Shown: piece after piece, positions 55,101 to 62,289 of the stretch | Position numbering within the stretch: position 1 is the stretch's first letter | Layout: every line of letters starts with the position of its first letter | From: Myxococcales bacterium | GTDB lineage: Bacteria; Myxococcota_A; Bradymonadia; REDH01 | DNA length: 64,000 nt | Reading direction: 5' to 3' | Assembly: GCA_020633625.1 (NCBI GenBank) | Contig: JACKDJ010000011.1 | Span: forward strand, 55,006-119,005 | Notes under the pieces: model-generated | Told to the model about the DNA's origin: nothing | What the model saw: only the letters and a program-made list of their open reading frames with translations | Databases searched by the model: none | Made by a program: the position numbers and the translations under genes

Positions 55101-55232
55101 TACGAGCGCTTCGTCGAGAAGCTCGACCGCAATCGCGAGGCGCTCAAGGCGCGGTACGCGTGCTCGGATGTTCGCTTCGAGGTCGCCGTTCGCGACGGCA
55201 AGGTGACTCTCAAGGCGACGCCGGTGAAGTAG
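52200..55232 (+). CDS. MXAN_5187-like membrane protein with long acidic low-complexity region
   Basis: A 1010-residue protein. An N-terminal helix (about 1-24) and a second one (about 300-325, LWLSVGIGLIFYILGLVFLD) enclose a periplasmic sensor-like domain. This is followed by a HAMP-like stretch and about 500 residues of Ala/Glu/Pro/Ser-rich low complexity. The C-terminal about 80 residues (MTALYREFIDAKDRVGEETD, FVEKLDRNREALKARYACSD, VRDGKVTLKATPVK) form the domain known from Myxococcus MXAN_5187, whose function is undefined. A cytoplasmic scaffold or signal protein is likely. The sequence has many perfect Glu/Ala repeats. Confidence 0.8.
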   Translation: MNAFRLLFLAVVLVSSAYLAMGAMTPGVVQQQSREGLSSAARLESLLVAEMENSARERRVRAAERVAGDAELSRAMGAGENVERMFRQASNPLRENGTLRYDGLVLYGPSGTASVELAVPAPLTAAALANKARVTAVVSGGATRTTWFADQGTLYVAAAAPVRDSAGATLGVVVVVERYDDALVATRRSGSGVNSAFFVGFDIVASNIADDELERAAAAIVGRTTPSTLGAPGRSLLFEVAELTDHVEMLVPVRIAPEAEVDPASPPIGLLVAVEGPVVPRRLPAMLAAASAFDDGTSRLWLSVGIGLIFYILGLVFLDWSLGRDVGEVARRIRNNATENNPTQLTVSDAPSWLRPIVEAYNAHLEAHRTTRRQKQDTSAANLFRVDGTVPPRSNPASEDAALGSGAVPRSSAAVAPSTALFGADSDASSTGSGSAPLFRLDTGETLGAEQPAPPVEPDLMELDFRSTDSHATVPQTDEVAAHAVEVEPTHATETEGPASEAAGTEGALAAATEIEALDELYLEPGSGAVEAVAETDAAPEASGLPAATDSAAAEPGAVHHGTIMGLPSVASLFSSGAQRPVAASPPPRTDAPTALDELFSSAVAAVDGAESGDADKASAAAASGDSGEPTGAGVSDAWEVPSQRAPVLEAAPTSEESAGAEPSSGAAEPGAADSDESSEAPAAEPAAVEAAVDESAAVEADTPDEAVPDQSVATAEAAQSADTGAGAEPVTDEPPSAPAAAPADDAELAAAPAAAAPTEASIPGAPSLGGFSRVEPKSPNLRHTMMGAAFKLDSGDVSGGFARLRAASTPVSEEAVETGLPDFEEDSIDGALDSLAMPRAATPILASDVMPESMPSAARRALTEESDSPEAVAPASPQESATVPRVSLDLLSREARAARPEATGDHETLLAAAEARLKEIRSSSTVPGLFEAEAAAEPSADAAMTALYREFIDAKDRVGEETDRLSYERFVEKLDRNREALKARYACSDVRFEVAVRDGKVTLKATPVK

Positions 55233-55276
55233 CTGCGCTGCGCCGAGGTCTGCGAGGGTATCGGGCGGGCGGCGCC

Positions 55277-56041
55277 CTACCCGGCGACCTCACCCGTGTC
55301 TGCGGAGACGGTTCCGTACAGCAGGTACTCGACGTTGCCCTTCGGGCCTGGCGTGGCGCAGTCCACGCCGCCGGCGACCTCCAGGCCAAGTTGGGCGAGC
55401 GCTGCGGTCGTCTCTGCGATGACGCTCGCACGAACGTCGGGGTCGCGCACGACGCCCCCGGAGCCGACGCGCTCTCGCCCCGCCTCGAACTGCGGCTTCA
55501 CCAGCGCGACGACCTCGGCTCCGTGGCGCAGGAAGGGTCGCATCGAGGGAAAGACCTTCGTAAGACTGACGAAGGAACAGTCGGCGACGGCGAGGCTGAT
55601 CGCCTCGGGGATCGCGCTCCGGTCCATCGTACGAATGTTGGTGCGCTCGAGCACGACGACGCGCGGGTCGCAGCGGAGCGACCAGGCCAGCTGGCCGTAG
55701 CCGACGTCGATCGCATAGACACGCTCGGCGCCTCGCTGGAGCAGACAGTCCGTGAAGCCGCCCGTCGAGGCTCCGACGTCCATCGCGACGCGGCCGCGCG
55801 GGTCCACTCCAAAGTGGTCGAGCGCTTGCACGAGCTTCAGACCGCCGCGGGAGACGAACGGGAGCGGGTCGCCTCGCAGCTCGAGCTCGGCGTCGACGGG
55901 CACGTTGGTACCGGGCTTGTCGACACGTGCGCCGTCGACGAAGCAGTCGCCGGCCATGATCCGCGCCTGGGCCCGCGCGCGAGAGTCGACGAGGCCGCGC
56001 TCGACGACGAGGCGATCGAGGCGCTCCCGCTTGCGGGTCAC
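55277..56041 (-). CDS. tlyA: TlyA-family rRNA 2'-O-methyltransferase / haemolysin-like protein
   Basis: A 254-residue protein. The N-terminal S4-like RNA-binding domain is RLDRLVVERGLVDSRARAQA with AGDCFVDGARVDKPG. The FtsJ-like SAM methyltransferase has DVGASTGGFTDCLLQRGAER, DVGYGQLAW and LVKPQFEAGRE. TlyA methylates 16S and 23S rRNA riboses. The GTG start overlaps the stop of the upstream polyprenyl synthase gene. The length and motifs fit the family. It ends a three-gene minus-strand operon. Confidence 0.93.
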   Translation of the reverse strand: MTRKRERLDRLVVERGLVDSRARAQARIMAGDCFVDGARVDKPGTNVPVDAELELRGDPLPFVSRGGLKLVQALDHFGVDPRGRVAMDVGASTGGFTDCLLQRGAERVYAIDVGYGQLAWSLRCDPRVVVLERTNIRTMDRSAIPEAISLAVADCSFVSLTKVFPSMRPFLRHGAEVVALVKPQFEAGRERVGSGGVVRDPDVRASVIAETTAALAQLGLEVAGGVDCATPGPKGNVEYLLYGTVSADTGEVAG

Positions 56042-56994
56042 GGCTGGAGCGTCCGCTCGACGTCGCTGGCGCGCCCTCGGACCCACGCGGCGACGCGGTC
56101 GAGCGCTTCGACGTCGCCCGGCAGCCGCTGGAGCTGGCGCGCGGCCGCGTCGGTGGCCCGGTAGGTGCGCTCGATCACCGCACGCGCGCCGAGCGACGCC
56201 GTGAGGTTCACTGCGTGTTCGTGCCCGTCGTCGGCGCCCCCGGCGAGCGCGTCGAGCAGGTCGTCGCTCATCTGAAAGGCCGCGCCGAGTTCGGTGCCGA
56301 ACTCTCCGAGCGCTTCGGTCGCCTCGGCGGACGCGTCGGCGGCGATCGCGCCGAGGCGGCACGCGGCGACGAAGAGCGCTCCCGTCTTCTTTGCGTGCAT
56401 GGCCAGGGTGGCGTCTGGCGTGGGGCGCACGGCGGCCTTGTCGGCGAGGATGTCGAGGACCTGCCCGCCGACCATTCCGTCGGCGCCGGCGGCGCGAGCG
56501 AGCTCGAGCACGGCCCGCACCGCGAGCTCGGGGCGCGGCGCGAGGGCGTCGGCCGCGACGCGGAAGGCCTCGGTCAGCAGGGCGTCGCCAACCAAGATGG
56601 CGACGGCCTCGCCATAGGCGACGTGGACGGTTGGCATTCCGCGCCGCATCGTGTCGTCGTCCATCGCGGGCAGATCGTCGTGGACGAGGCTGTATGCATG
56701 CACGAACTCGAGGGCGACACCGAGCTGCGCGGCACGCTCGCGCCCCACGCCGCGCCTGTCGTGCATCGCAGCGTCGTGCGCGGCGAGGACCATGATTGGG
56801 CGCAGCCGCTTGCCGCCGCCGGCGACGGCGTAGCGCATCGCTTCGGGCAGTGGCGCGGGCGCGACGATGGCGTCGCAGACGGCGTCAATCTGAGCGTCGA
56901 CGAGCGCGCGGAGCGGCGCGAGCGCGGCGCGGAGCTCGTCGTCCTGCCGGGCTTCGTCCAAGACAGTGTCCGGCACGCCTGCGTTTGAGGTCAT
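56038..56994 (-). CDS. ispA: Polyprenyl (farnesyl-type) diphosphate synthase
   Basis: A 318-residue isoprenyl diphosphate synthase that condenses IPP with allylic diphosphates. The first Asp-rich motif is HDDLPAMDDDTMRRG and the second SDDLLD. GGGKRLRPIMVLAAH and MVGGQVLD match the IspA/FPPS group. An N-terminal extension of about 20 residues precedes the fold. The ATG overlaps the stop of the upstream unknown gene. The tlyA gene follows; an IspA-Dxs-TlyA order is common in bacteria, but dxs is absent here. Confidence 0.92.
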   Translation of the reverse strand: MTSNAGVPDTVLDEARQDDELRAALAPLRALVDAQIDAVCDAIVAPAPLPEAMRYAVAGGGKRLRPIMVLAAHDAAMHDRRGVGRERAAQLGVALEFVHAYSLVHDDLPAMDDDTMRRGMPTVHVAYGEAVAILVGDALLTEAFRVAADALAPRPELAVRAVLELARAAGADGMVGGQVLDILADKAAVRPTPDATLAMHAKKTGALFVAACRLGAIAADASAEATEALGEFGTELGAAFQMSDDLLDALAGGADDGHEHAVNLTASLGARAVIERTYRATDAAARQLQRLPGDVEALDRVAAWVRGRASDVERTLQP

Positions 56995-57785
56995 CGCTTC
57001 CGCTTCCAGTAGGAGAGATCGCGGGAGTCGCGCGCCGCGAGCGCGTCGAGCCGGAGCCGGTCCCGGAGCGCGCGCTGCGCAGGGCGCTGCGCTGCCGAAG
57101 CAAACGGGTCTGCGCCGAGGATGAACAACTGACCGCCGGCCATCGCGACCTCGTGTGTGCCCGGGGCGTCGAGCCGTCCGGGCTCGACGTCGAGCAGGGA
57201 GAGGGCGTCGTTGGAGACGTACGTCAGCCACGTCGCCGCAAAGCGGAAGTGCCCTCGCGTCCACTCTCGTCCCGGCCTGTCGCCGGCCTCTTCCGCCGCC
57301 GTCTCCCCCCACGCCAACGCGATCAGGCGCGGGCTGTCCGTGTTCTGTATGGCGTCGTCGATGCTCGGCTGCGCGTTGAGCAGCAGAGGGTCGAGGCGGT
57401 CGATCCAGCGCTGGCAGAGCGCGACGGTTTCGTCGCGCTTGCTGGCGGCGACGGCGCGGGGCACTCGCGCGTCGACGAGCGTGGCGTAGACGCCGGTGTA
57501 TGGGTGGAGGCCGGCGTTGATCGTGACCGAGAGCTCGGCGCCGGCCCGCACCTCGAAGCGCGCGGTCTGGTGAAACCCGGCACCGACGTGGGCGTGGAGT
57601 GGCTCGTCGTCTACCGAATGGAGCCCGCGCTCGCGCCCGCGCGGCACGGACAAATCGCGGAACGACGTGAGCGGCTGCGCGGCGAGCGCCTCGATGTCAC
57701 GGAGCACCTCGACATGGTGTCCGGCGTCGAGGACGTCGGTCAGCGTCGTGAGTCGGATCGAGAGGGTGTCTTCGCAGAGCTGCAT
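56991..57785 (-). CDS. Conserved-looking protein of unknown function, coupled to ispA
   Basis: A 264-residue soluble protein without signal peptide or membrane segment. It opens MQLCEDTLSIRLTTLTDVLD; later segments include RFEVRAGAELSVTINAGLHP, CQRWIDRLDPLL, FAATWLTYVSNDALSLLD and a basic C-terminus (YWKRKR). CGGAG four bases before the ATG at 57785 favours this start over a TTG 12 codons upstream. I do not recognise a family; the aromatic TWLTYVSN segment recalls some immunity-type folds but that is speculation. Its stop overlaps the ispA-like start. Confidence 0.75.
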   Translation of the reverse strand: MQLCEDTLSIRLTTLTDVLDAGHHVEVLRDIEALAAQPLTSFRDLSVPRGRERGLHSVDDEPLHAHVGAGFHQTARFEVRAGAELSVTINAGLHPYTGVYATLVDARVPRAVAASKRDETVALCQRWIDRLDPLLLNAQPSIDDAIQNTDSPRLIALAWGETAAEEAGDRPGREWTRGHFRFAATWLTYVSNDALSLLDVEPGRLDAPGTHEVAMAGGQLFILGADPFASAAQRPAQRALRDRLRLDALAARDSRDLSYWKRKR

Positions 57786-57900
57786 CGGGCTCCGCTTGTC
57801 ACACCGGCCGCGCGCGGTCAACGCACGGTTGGCGGCGTGGTGCCGCGGCGCTATGGTCGCGCCGATGACGTTTTCGTGCGACTCAGACGGTACGTGTCGG

Positions 57901-58740
57901 ATGCCGCGACGCCGTGGCGACGCAGCGATGCGCTCGCGCGCCGCCGCCGTCGCGGCGGCGCTCGCGATGACTGTCGTGCCATCGGCGACGGCGGCCGCGC
58001 GAGACCGGGGGGCGGGCAGCGGAGGGGTGGGCAGCGGAGGGGTGGGCAGCGGAGACGTCGCCCCGCCGTCGCCGCCCGAGGGCTCGGGCGGCGACGCTGA
58101 GGCCGCGGAGACGTCGGAGCCGGCGCTGGCGCCGTGTGACTCGTGGCGCTCGGAGGCCGCGGAGGCATCGGGCCCGACCCTGTTCTACGCGATCGCGGGC
58201 CAGCCCGAGGCGACGCTCGAGGTGTCGGTCACGTTGGCCGATGGCGACGGCGGCCACGCCGACGTCGTCCTTGGCGTGGTGCGGCGCGACGAGTCCGGCG
58301 GCGTCCGCGCGAGGCAGTCGATGCGGTGCGAGCGCGACACGTGGTCGCTGGTCGCCGTCGAAGAAGACGGGCTCGTGGCGCGCTTCGACCCTCCGCTTCC
58401 GCTCGTCGTCGTCAGCGGCGGCGACGCCGCGTCCCAGGGGACGATCGAATTGGAGCGCGAGGGGCAGCCGGCGGCGGTCCCCTATCGCTTCGCCTCGCAG
58501 TCTTCCGTGGTGGCCGCGGCCGGCGACGCCGCCGCGCTGCCTCGTCTCGCCGACGCGACCTGGGTTCGCGTGGAGTCGACCCTGGTCATTGGCAGCGGCG
58601 ACGCCCGCGTGGAGCTCGTGTCGACGACCGACTGGGCGTGGGGCCCGGGGCTGCTCGCGCCGGTGTCGCGGCGCGAGTCGTACTGGGCCGACGACGTCGA
58701 GCGAATCGACCAGATCTCGGCGACCTTCGTCGCGCGGTAG
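57901..58740 (+). CDS. Exported protein of unknown function
   Basis: A 279-residue protein with an N-terminal signal peptide (MRSRAAAVAAALAMTVVPSA after a basic extension). A Gly/Ser micro-repeat (GSGGVGSGGVGSGDV) and a Pro/Glu/Ala linker are followed by a beta-rich domain of about 190 residues (SVTLADGDGGHADVVLGVVR, LVIGSGDARVELVSTTDWAW). Three ATGs are possible starts (57865, 57901, 57928); 57901 keeps a strong positive N-region. The function is unknown. It is convergent with a small lipoprotein gene. Confidence 0.7.
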   Translation: MPRRRGDAAMRSRAAAVAAALAMTVVPSATAAARDRGAGSGGVGSGGVGSGDVAPPSPPEGSGGDAEAAETSEPALAPCDSWRSEAAEASGPTLFYAIAGQPEATLEVSVTLADGDGGHADVVLGVVRRDESGGVRARQSMRCERDTWSLVAVEEDGLVARFDPPLPLVVVSGGDAASQGTIELEREGQPAAVPYRFASQSSVVAAAGDAAALPRLADATWVRVESTLVIGSGDARVELVSTTDWAWGPGLLAPVSRRESYWADDVERIDQISATFVAR

Positions 58741-58772
58741 CGAGCGACGGTCCTCGGCAAGGATCGGCGGCA

Positions 58773-58794
58773 GCGACGCCGGGCTCGGCGTCGC
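58773..58794. terminator. Perfect bidirectional hairpin between convergent genes
   Basis: GCGACGCCG-GGCT-CGGCGTCGC is a perfect 9-bp stem with a 4-nt loop, centred in the 64-bp gap between two convergent genes. It is symmetric, so it can act on either strand. There is no U-tract. Its loop matches that of the hairpin at 43214. Confidence 0.55.
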
Positions 58795-58804
58795 CCCGCG
58801 GCGG

Positions 58805-59314
58805 CTACAGCGCCGAGCCGTCGCCGGGCGCGGCGTCCCCGGAGCCGGGCGCGGCGTCCCCGGAGCCGGACGGCGGCGCTACCTCGTCCGCAGACGCGAT
58901 GCGCGCGTACGACATCCCCGGAGCGGCGGCGTCGACCAGCGCGTCGGGCGTCGGGAAGAGCAGCTCGCGACGGGTTGGCGGTGCGCCGGCTTCGGAGACC
59001 TCGATGGTCACCCTCCCCGGCCCGTCGTCGACGATCGAGTACGGGGACGACGCGACGACGACTCCTCGCGCGAGCCGCTCGAGCTTGGCGCCGTCGAAGC
59101 GGAGGCCATAGGAGATCGACTCACCGGCGACCTCGGTGCGGAACTCGAAGGCGCCCCCGAGAGTCGCGGAGCCGAGCGGCGTCGGCGCGGGGACGTCGGG
59201 CGACGCGGCAACAGCGGGCGCCGCGGCTTCCGGCGCCGAGGGCGACGGAGCCTCGCCGCCGCGACTGCAAGCGGCGAGCGACGTCGCGAGCGCGATTGCG
59301 GCGAAGCGGGTCAC
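58805..59314 (-). CDS. Small lipoprotein of unknown function
   Basis: A 169-residue lipoprotein. The GTG start gives TRFAAIALATSLAAC, a good lipobox. A Pro/Ala/Ser linker leads to a compact beta domain (ATLGGAFEFRTEVAGESISY, VVASSPYSIVDDGPGRVTIE). The C-terminus is a GSGDAAPGSGDAAPGDGS repeat encoded by an 18-bp tandem duplication. No motif suggests a function. The mutM gene lies 32 bp upstream in the same direction. Confidence 0.7.
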   Translation of the reverse strand: MTRFAAIALATSLAACSRGGEAPSPSAPEAAAPAVAASPDVPAPTPLGSATLGGAFEFRTEVAGESISYGLRFDGAKLERLARGVVVASSPYSIVDDGPGRVTIEVSEAGAPPTRRELLFPTPDALVDAAAPGMSYARIASADEVAPPSGSGDAAPGSGDAAPGDGSAL

Positions 59315-59346
59315 GATCGCCGCCTTGCCACGCGCGGGTCCGACGG

Positions 59347-60183
59347 TCAACGCCGCCGCCGGCCCTGTGGCGCTGCGCTCGGCGCCGCGTCGGCCCCCAA
59401 GAGCTGGCAGCCGGGACACCAGTACGTCGATCTGGCAGCCTGGGTCGCCTTCGCGATCGGGGCTCCGCACCGGGCGCACGGGCGTCCACCGAGACGATAG
59501 ACGGCGTGGTAGCTCGGGGGAGCACCGCCTTCGTTCACGTATGCGATCTCGTCGCCGCCGTCGGCGGCGAGGGCGTCTGCGATGAAGCTCCGGACCGCCC
59601 CAGCGAGCGCCGCCCACCCATCGGCGTCGAGTGAGGTCGGGCGCGCCCACGGCCACACCCGCGCGCGCCAGCACGCCTCGGTCGCGACGATGTTTCCGAT
59701 GCCTGCGACGCGCGCGCCGTCCATCAACGCCGGCTTTATCGCGCCGGCACCCTCGAGCCGTGCGCGCCACCACTCGCCGTCGCGCACCTCCGGGAACGGC
59801 TCATCTCCCAGCCCGCGCGCAGCGAGCCAAGCGTCGGCCGAGGCCGGCGGGAGCGCCCAAATCTCGGCGAGGCGACGGGTGTCTACGAGCGCGACCTCAC
59901 CGAGAGTCGTGGTGATCCGCAGGCGCGCAGCGCGCGTGTCGGATCGGACCCACTTCCCCGTCATTCGGAAGTGAACGACGAGGTCGAACGCGCTCGTCTC
60001 GAGCACCATGTACTTCGCGCGCCGACGAGCGCGCCGTACCTGCGCGCCGGGCGCGGCGGCGAGCAGGTCGAGGCCGGCGCGCACGACGGCCGGGTCGTCG
60101 ACGCGGAGCTCGACGATCCGTGCGTCTGCGGCCCAGGCGTGTGCGTTCCGCGCCATGATCTCGACTTCCGGCAGCTCGGGCAT
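59347..60183 (-). CDS. mutM: Formamidopyrimidine-DNA glycosylase
   Basis: A 278-residue DNA repair enzyme that removes oxidised purines. The N-terminal PELPEVE with catalytic Pro2 and Glu3 is intact, Lys57 is present (RRAKYMVLE), and HFRMTGKW and DGARVAGIGNIVATEACWRA (helix-two-turn-helix region) match Fpg. The C-terminal zinc finger has CARCGAPI and YWCPGCQ. The extra C-terminal tail is basic (QGRRRR). The Arg-rich segment at 50-57 replaces the shorter loop usual in E. coli. It is divergent from the TPR gene. Confidence 0.93.
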   Translation of the reverse strand: MPELPEVEIMARNAHAWAADARIVELRVDDPAVVRAGLDLLAAAPGAQVRRARRRAKYMVLETSAFDLVVHFRMTGKWVRSDTRAARLRITTTLGEVALVDTRRLAEIWALPPASADAWLAARGLGDEPFPEVRDGEWWRARLEGAGAIKPALMDGARVAGIGNIVATEACWRARVWPWARPTSLDADGWAALAGAVRSFIADALAADGGDEIAYVNEGGAPPSYHAVYRLGGRPCARCGAPIAKATQAARSTYWCPGCQLLGADAAPSAAPQGRRRR

Positions 60184-60300
60184 CGGCTGGGCTCCTGCGG
60201 AGGTCGGCGCTGCGGGGCACCCTGTGTGCCGGCCGGCGCTCCCGTGCTAGGGTCCCCGCTGTCGCACTGGCGCGGCACGGAGTCCAGCGGAGCGAGACGA

Positions 60301-62070
60301 GTGAGCAAGCGTACGGAGTTGGCGGTTCGCGCATTGGCGCGCGTTGCGGTGCTGGCCCTGGCGCTGCTCGTGCCGCTGTTTGTGGCTCCGCAGGCGTCGG
60401 TCGCGCAGGACGACGTCACCGCGGTCGACCCGCTGCAGGCGGCGCTCGAGCTGATCGACGACGATCCCGCGGCCGCGGCGGCGGTGTTCGAGCAGTTCAG
60501 GGGCGGCGACCGGGCGGGCGAGGCGCTGGCCGGACTCGCGGCGGTGGCGGCGGCGCGCGGCGACTGGCGCAGCGCGGTGGCGACAGCCTCGGAGGCCGCG
60601 ACGGCAGATCCTGCGAACGCGCTCGCGCAGACGCTCGTGTGCCGGGGCCGGGTCGCGACCGGCGACCTCCGCGGCGCCGCGGCGCCGTGCCTGCGGGCGA
60701 TCTCACTCGCTCCGCAGAGCGTCGACGCCTACGTGTCGCTCTGCGCCTCCTACGTGGGCCGCTACGCCTGGAGCGACGCCGTGACGTACTGCGAGGCCGG
60801 CGCGAGGCTGGCGCCCGACGACTCCGGCCTGCTCTGGCGCCTGGGTGTGGCGCAGTCGCAGCTCGGGCAGGTCGGCGCCGCCGAGTCGTCGTGCCATGCG
60901 GCGATCGAGGCGGCCGAGAATGACGCGATGAGCTGGTACTGCCTCGGGAGCGTGATGCTCGAGAGCGGGCGCTACGACGCGGCGCGAGCGGCGTGCGACG
61001 CCGCGGTCGACGCGGGTGGCTCCAACGCGCTCGGCTACTACTGCCGCGGCATGGCGCGGCTCGGGCTCGGTGACAGCGATGGCGCCGCCAGCGACTGCGG
61101 ACGCGCGACCCAGCTCGCGCCGAGCGAGGCGCTGGGCCACTACTGCGTCGGACGCATCGCGCGCGCCCGCGGCGACTTCGACGCCGCCCGCAGGGCGCTG
61201 GAGCGCGCGCTCGAGCTGAACGAGGCGGTCGTCGAGGCCCGCGGCACGCTCGGCGACGTGCTGACGCAGACGGGGGACCTGGCGGCGGGCGAGAGCGTCC
61301 TGCGCGACGCGCTGCGCGCGGCGCCGAGCGCGGACCGACACGCCCAGCTCGGCTACAACCTCTACCGGCAGGGGCGCTACACGGACGCGATCGGCGAATA
61401 CGAGGCCGCCCTCGAGGCGCGGCCGAACCACCCGGAGACGCTCTCGAACCTGTCGGCGTGCTACCAGGGGCTGGGTGACATCGGGCAGATGTTCGGCGCG
61501 CAGGACGAGGCGATCGCCGCCGCACCGACCGATCCACGCTGGCGGCGGGTCGCGATCGACGCGGCGCTCGCGATGCAAGACGCCGCTCGGGCGCAGTCCC
61601 TCGCCGACGCGGCGCTGGCCGCGTTTCCTGGCGACCCTCAGTTCCTGGTCGCGCGGTGCGCCGCGCTCGCCCGCCTGCGCAATCAGTCGGAGGCGCTCAC
61701 AGCGTGCGACGCCGCCGAGGCGGCGGGAGGCGGGGCGGAGGCGCCGGCGACGCTGGCGGTCGTCTACATCGAGCTCGGGCGGGCGACGGACGCAGAGGCG
61801 GCTGCCCGGCGCGCAATCGCCGCCGGCGACGCGTCGGCGACGACGCAGTTCAACCTCGCGTCGTCGCTCGCGGGTCAGGGGCGGTCGGCAGAGGCGCTGA
61901 CCGCGCTGACCACGTGCCTGTCGCGCGACCCCGACTTCGCGCCGGCCCACTTCCTGCGCGGAGATCTGCGGAGCGCTGCAGGCGACGCCGGTGGGGCGAC
62001 GGAGTCGTGGTGCGCTGCGGCGCGCCTGCGCCCGACGGTTGCGCGATACTCGGAGCGCTGCGGGCGCTAG
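60301..62070 (+). CDS. TPR-repeat protein with signal peptide
   Basis: A 589-residue exported protein. The N-terminal signal (LARVAVLALALLVPLFVAP, cleavage near ASVAQ) is followed by about a dozen tetratricopeptide repeats spanning nearly the whole chain, such as LLWRLGVAQSQLGQVGAAES and AQLGYNLYRQGRYTDAIGEY. A GTG start with GGAG upstream. TPRs act as protein-binding scaffolds; many cysteines (YYCRG, WYCLG, HYCVG) in equivalent helix positions are unusual and could form a metal site or disulfides. No enzymatic domain is present. Confidence 0.88.
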   Translation: MSKRTELAVRALARVAVLALALLVPLFVAPQASVAQDDVTAVDPLQAALELIDDDPAAAAAVFEQFRGGDRAGEALAGLAAVAAARGDWRSAVATASEAATADPANALAQTLVCRGRVATGDLRGAAAPCLRAISLAPQSVDAYVSLCASYVGRYAWSDAVTYCEAGARLAPDDSGLLWRLGVAQSQLGQVGAAESSCHAAIEAAENDAMSWYCLGSVMLESGRYDAARAACDAAVDAGGSNALGYYCRGMARLGLGDSDGAASDCGRATQLAPSEALGHYCVGRIARARGDFDAARRALERALELNEAVVEARGTLGDVLTQTGDLAAGESVLRDALRAAPSADRHAQLGYNLYRQGRYTDAIGEYEAALEARPNHPETLSNLSACYQGLGDIGQMFGAQDEAIAAAPTDPRWRRVAIDAALAMQDAARAQSLADAALAAFPGDPQFLVARCAALARLRNQSEALTACDAAEAAGGGAEAPATLAVVYIELGRATDAEAAARRAIAAGDASATTQFNLASSLAGQGRSAEALTALTTCLSRDPDFAPAHFLRGDLRSAAGDAGGATESWCAAARLRPTVARYSERCGR

Positions 62071-62289
62071 CTCGCCGGCGACCCGGACCAGCCCGCGCCC
62101 CCACGCGCGCCCGGCGCGACGCCTGTGTCGCGGCGGGTCCGATCCGAGCGCCCCGCAGCCGGGCAGTGGCTAGGGGAGCCTCGCCGGACCTGACGCGCCC
62201 TCGCGTTCTCGCCGCACCGCGGCATCGGCGGCACTTGAAATTCGCGGCGGTCCGGCCGACCAGAGGGCAGCATCGACGCCGGAGGTTTC

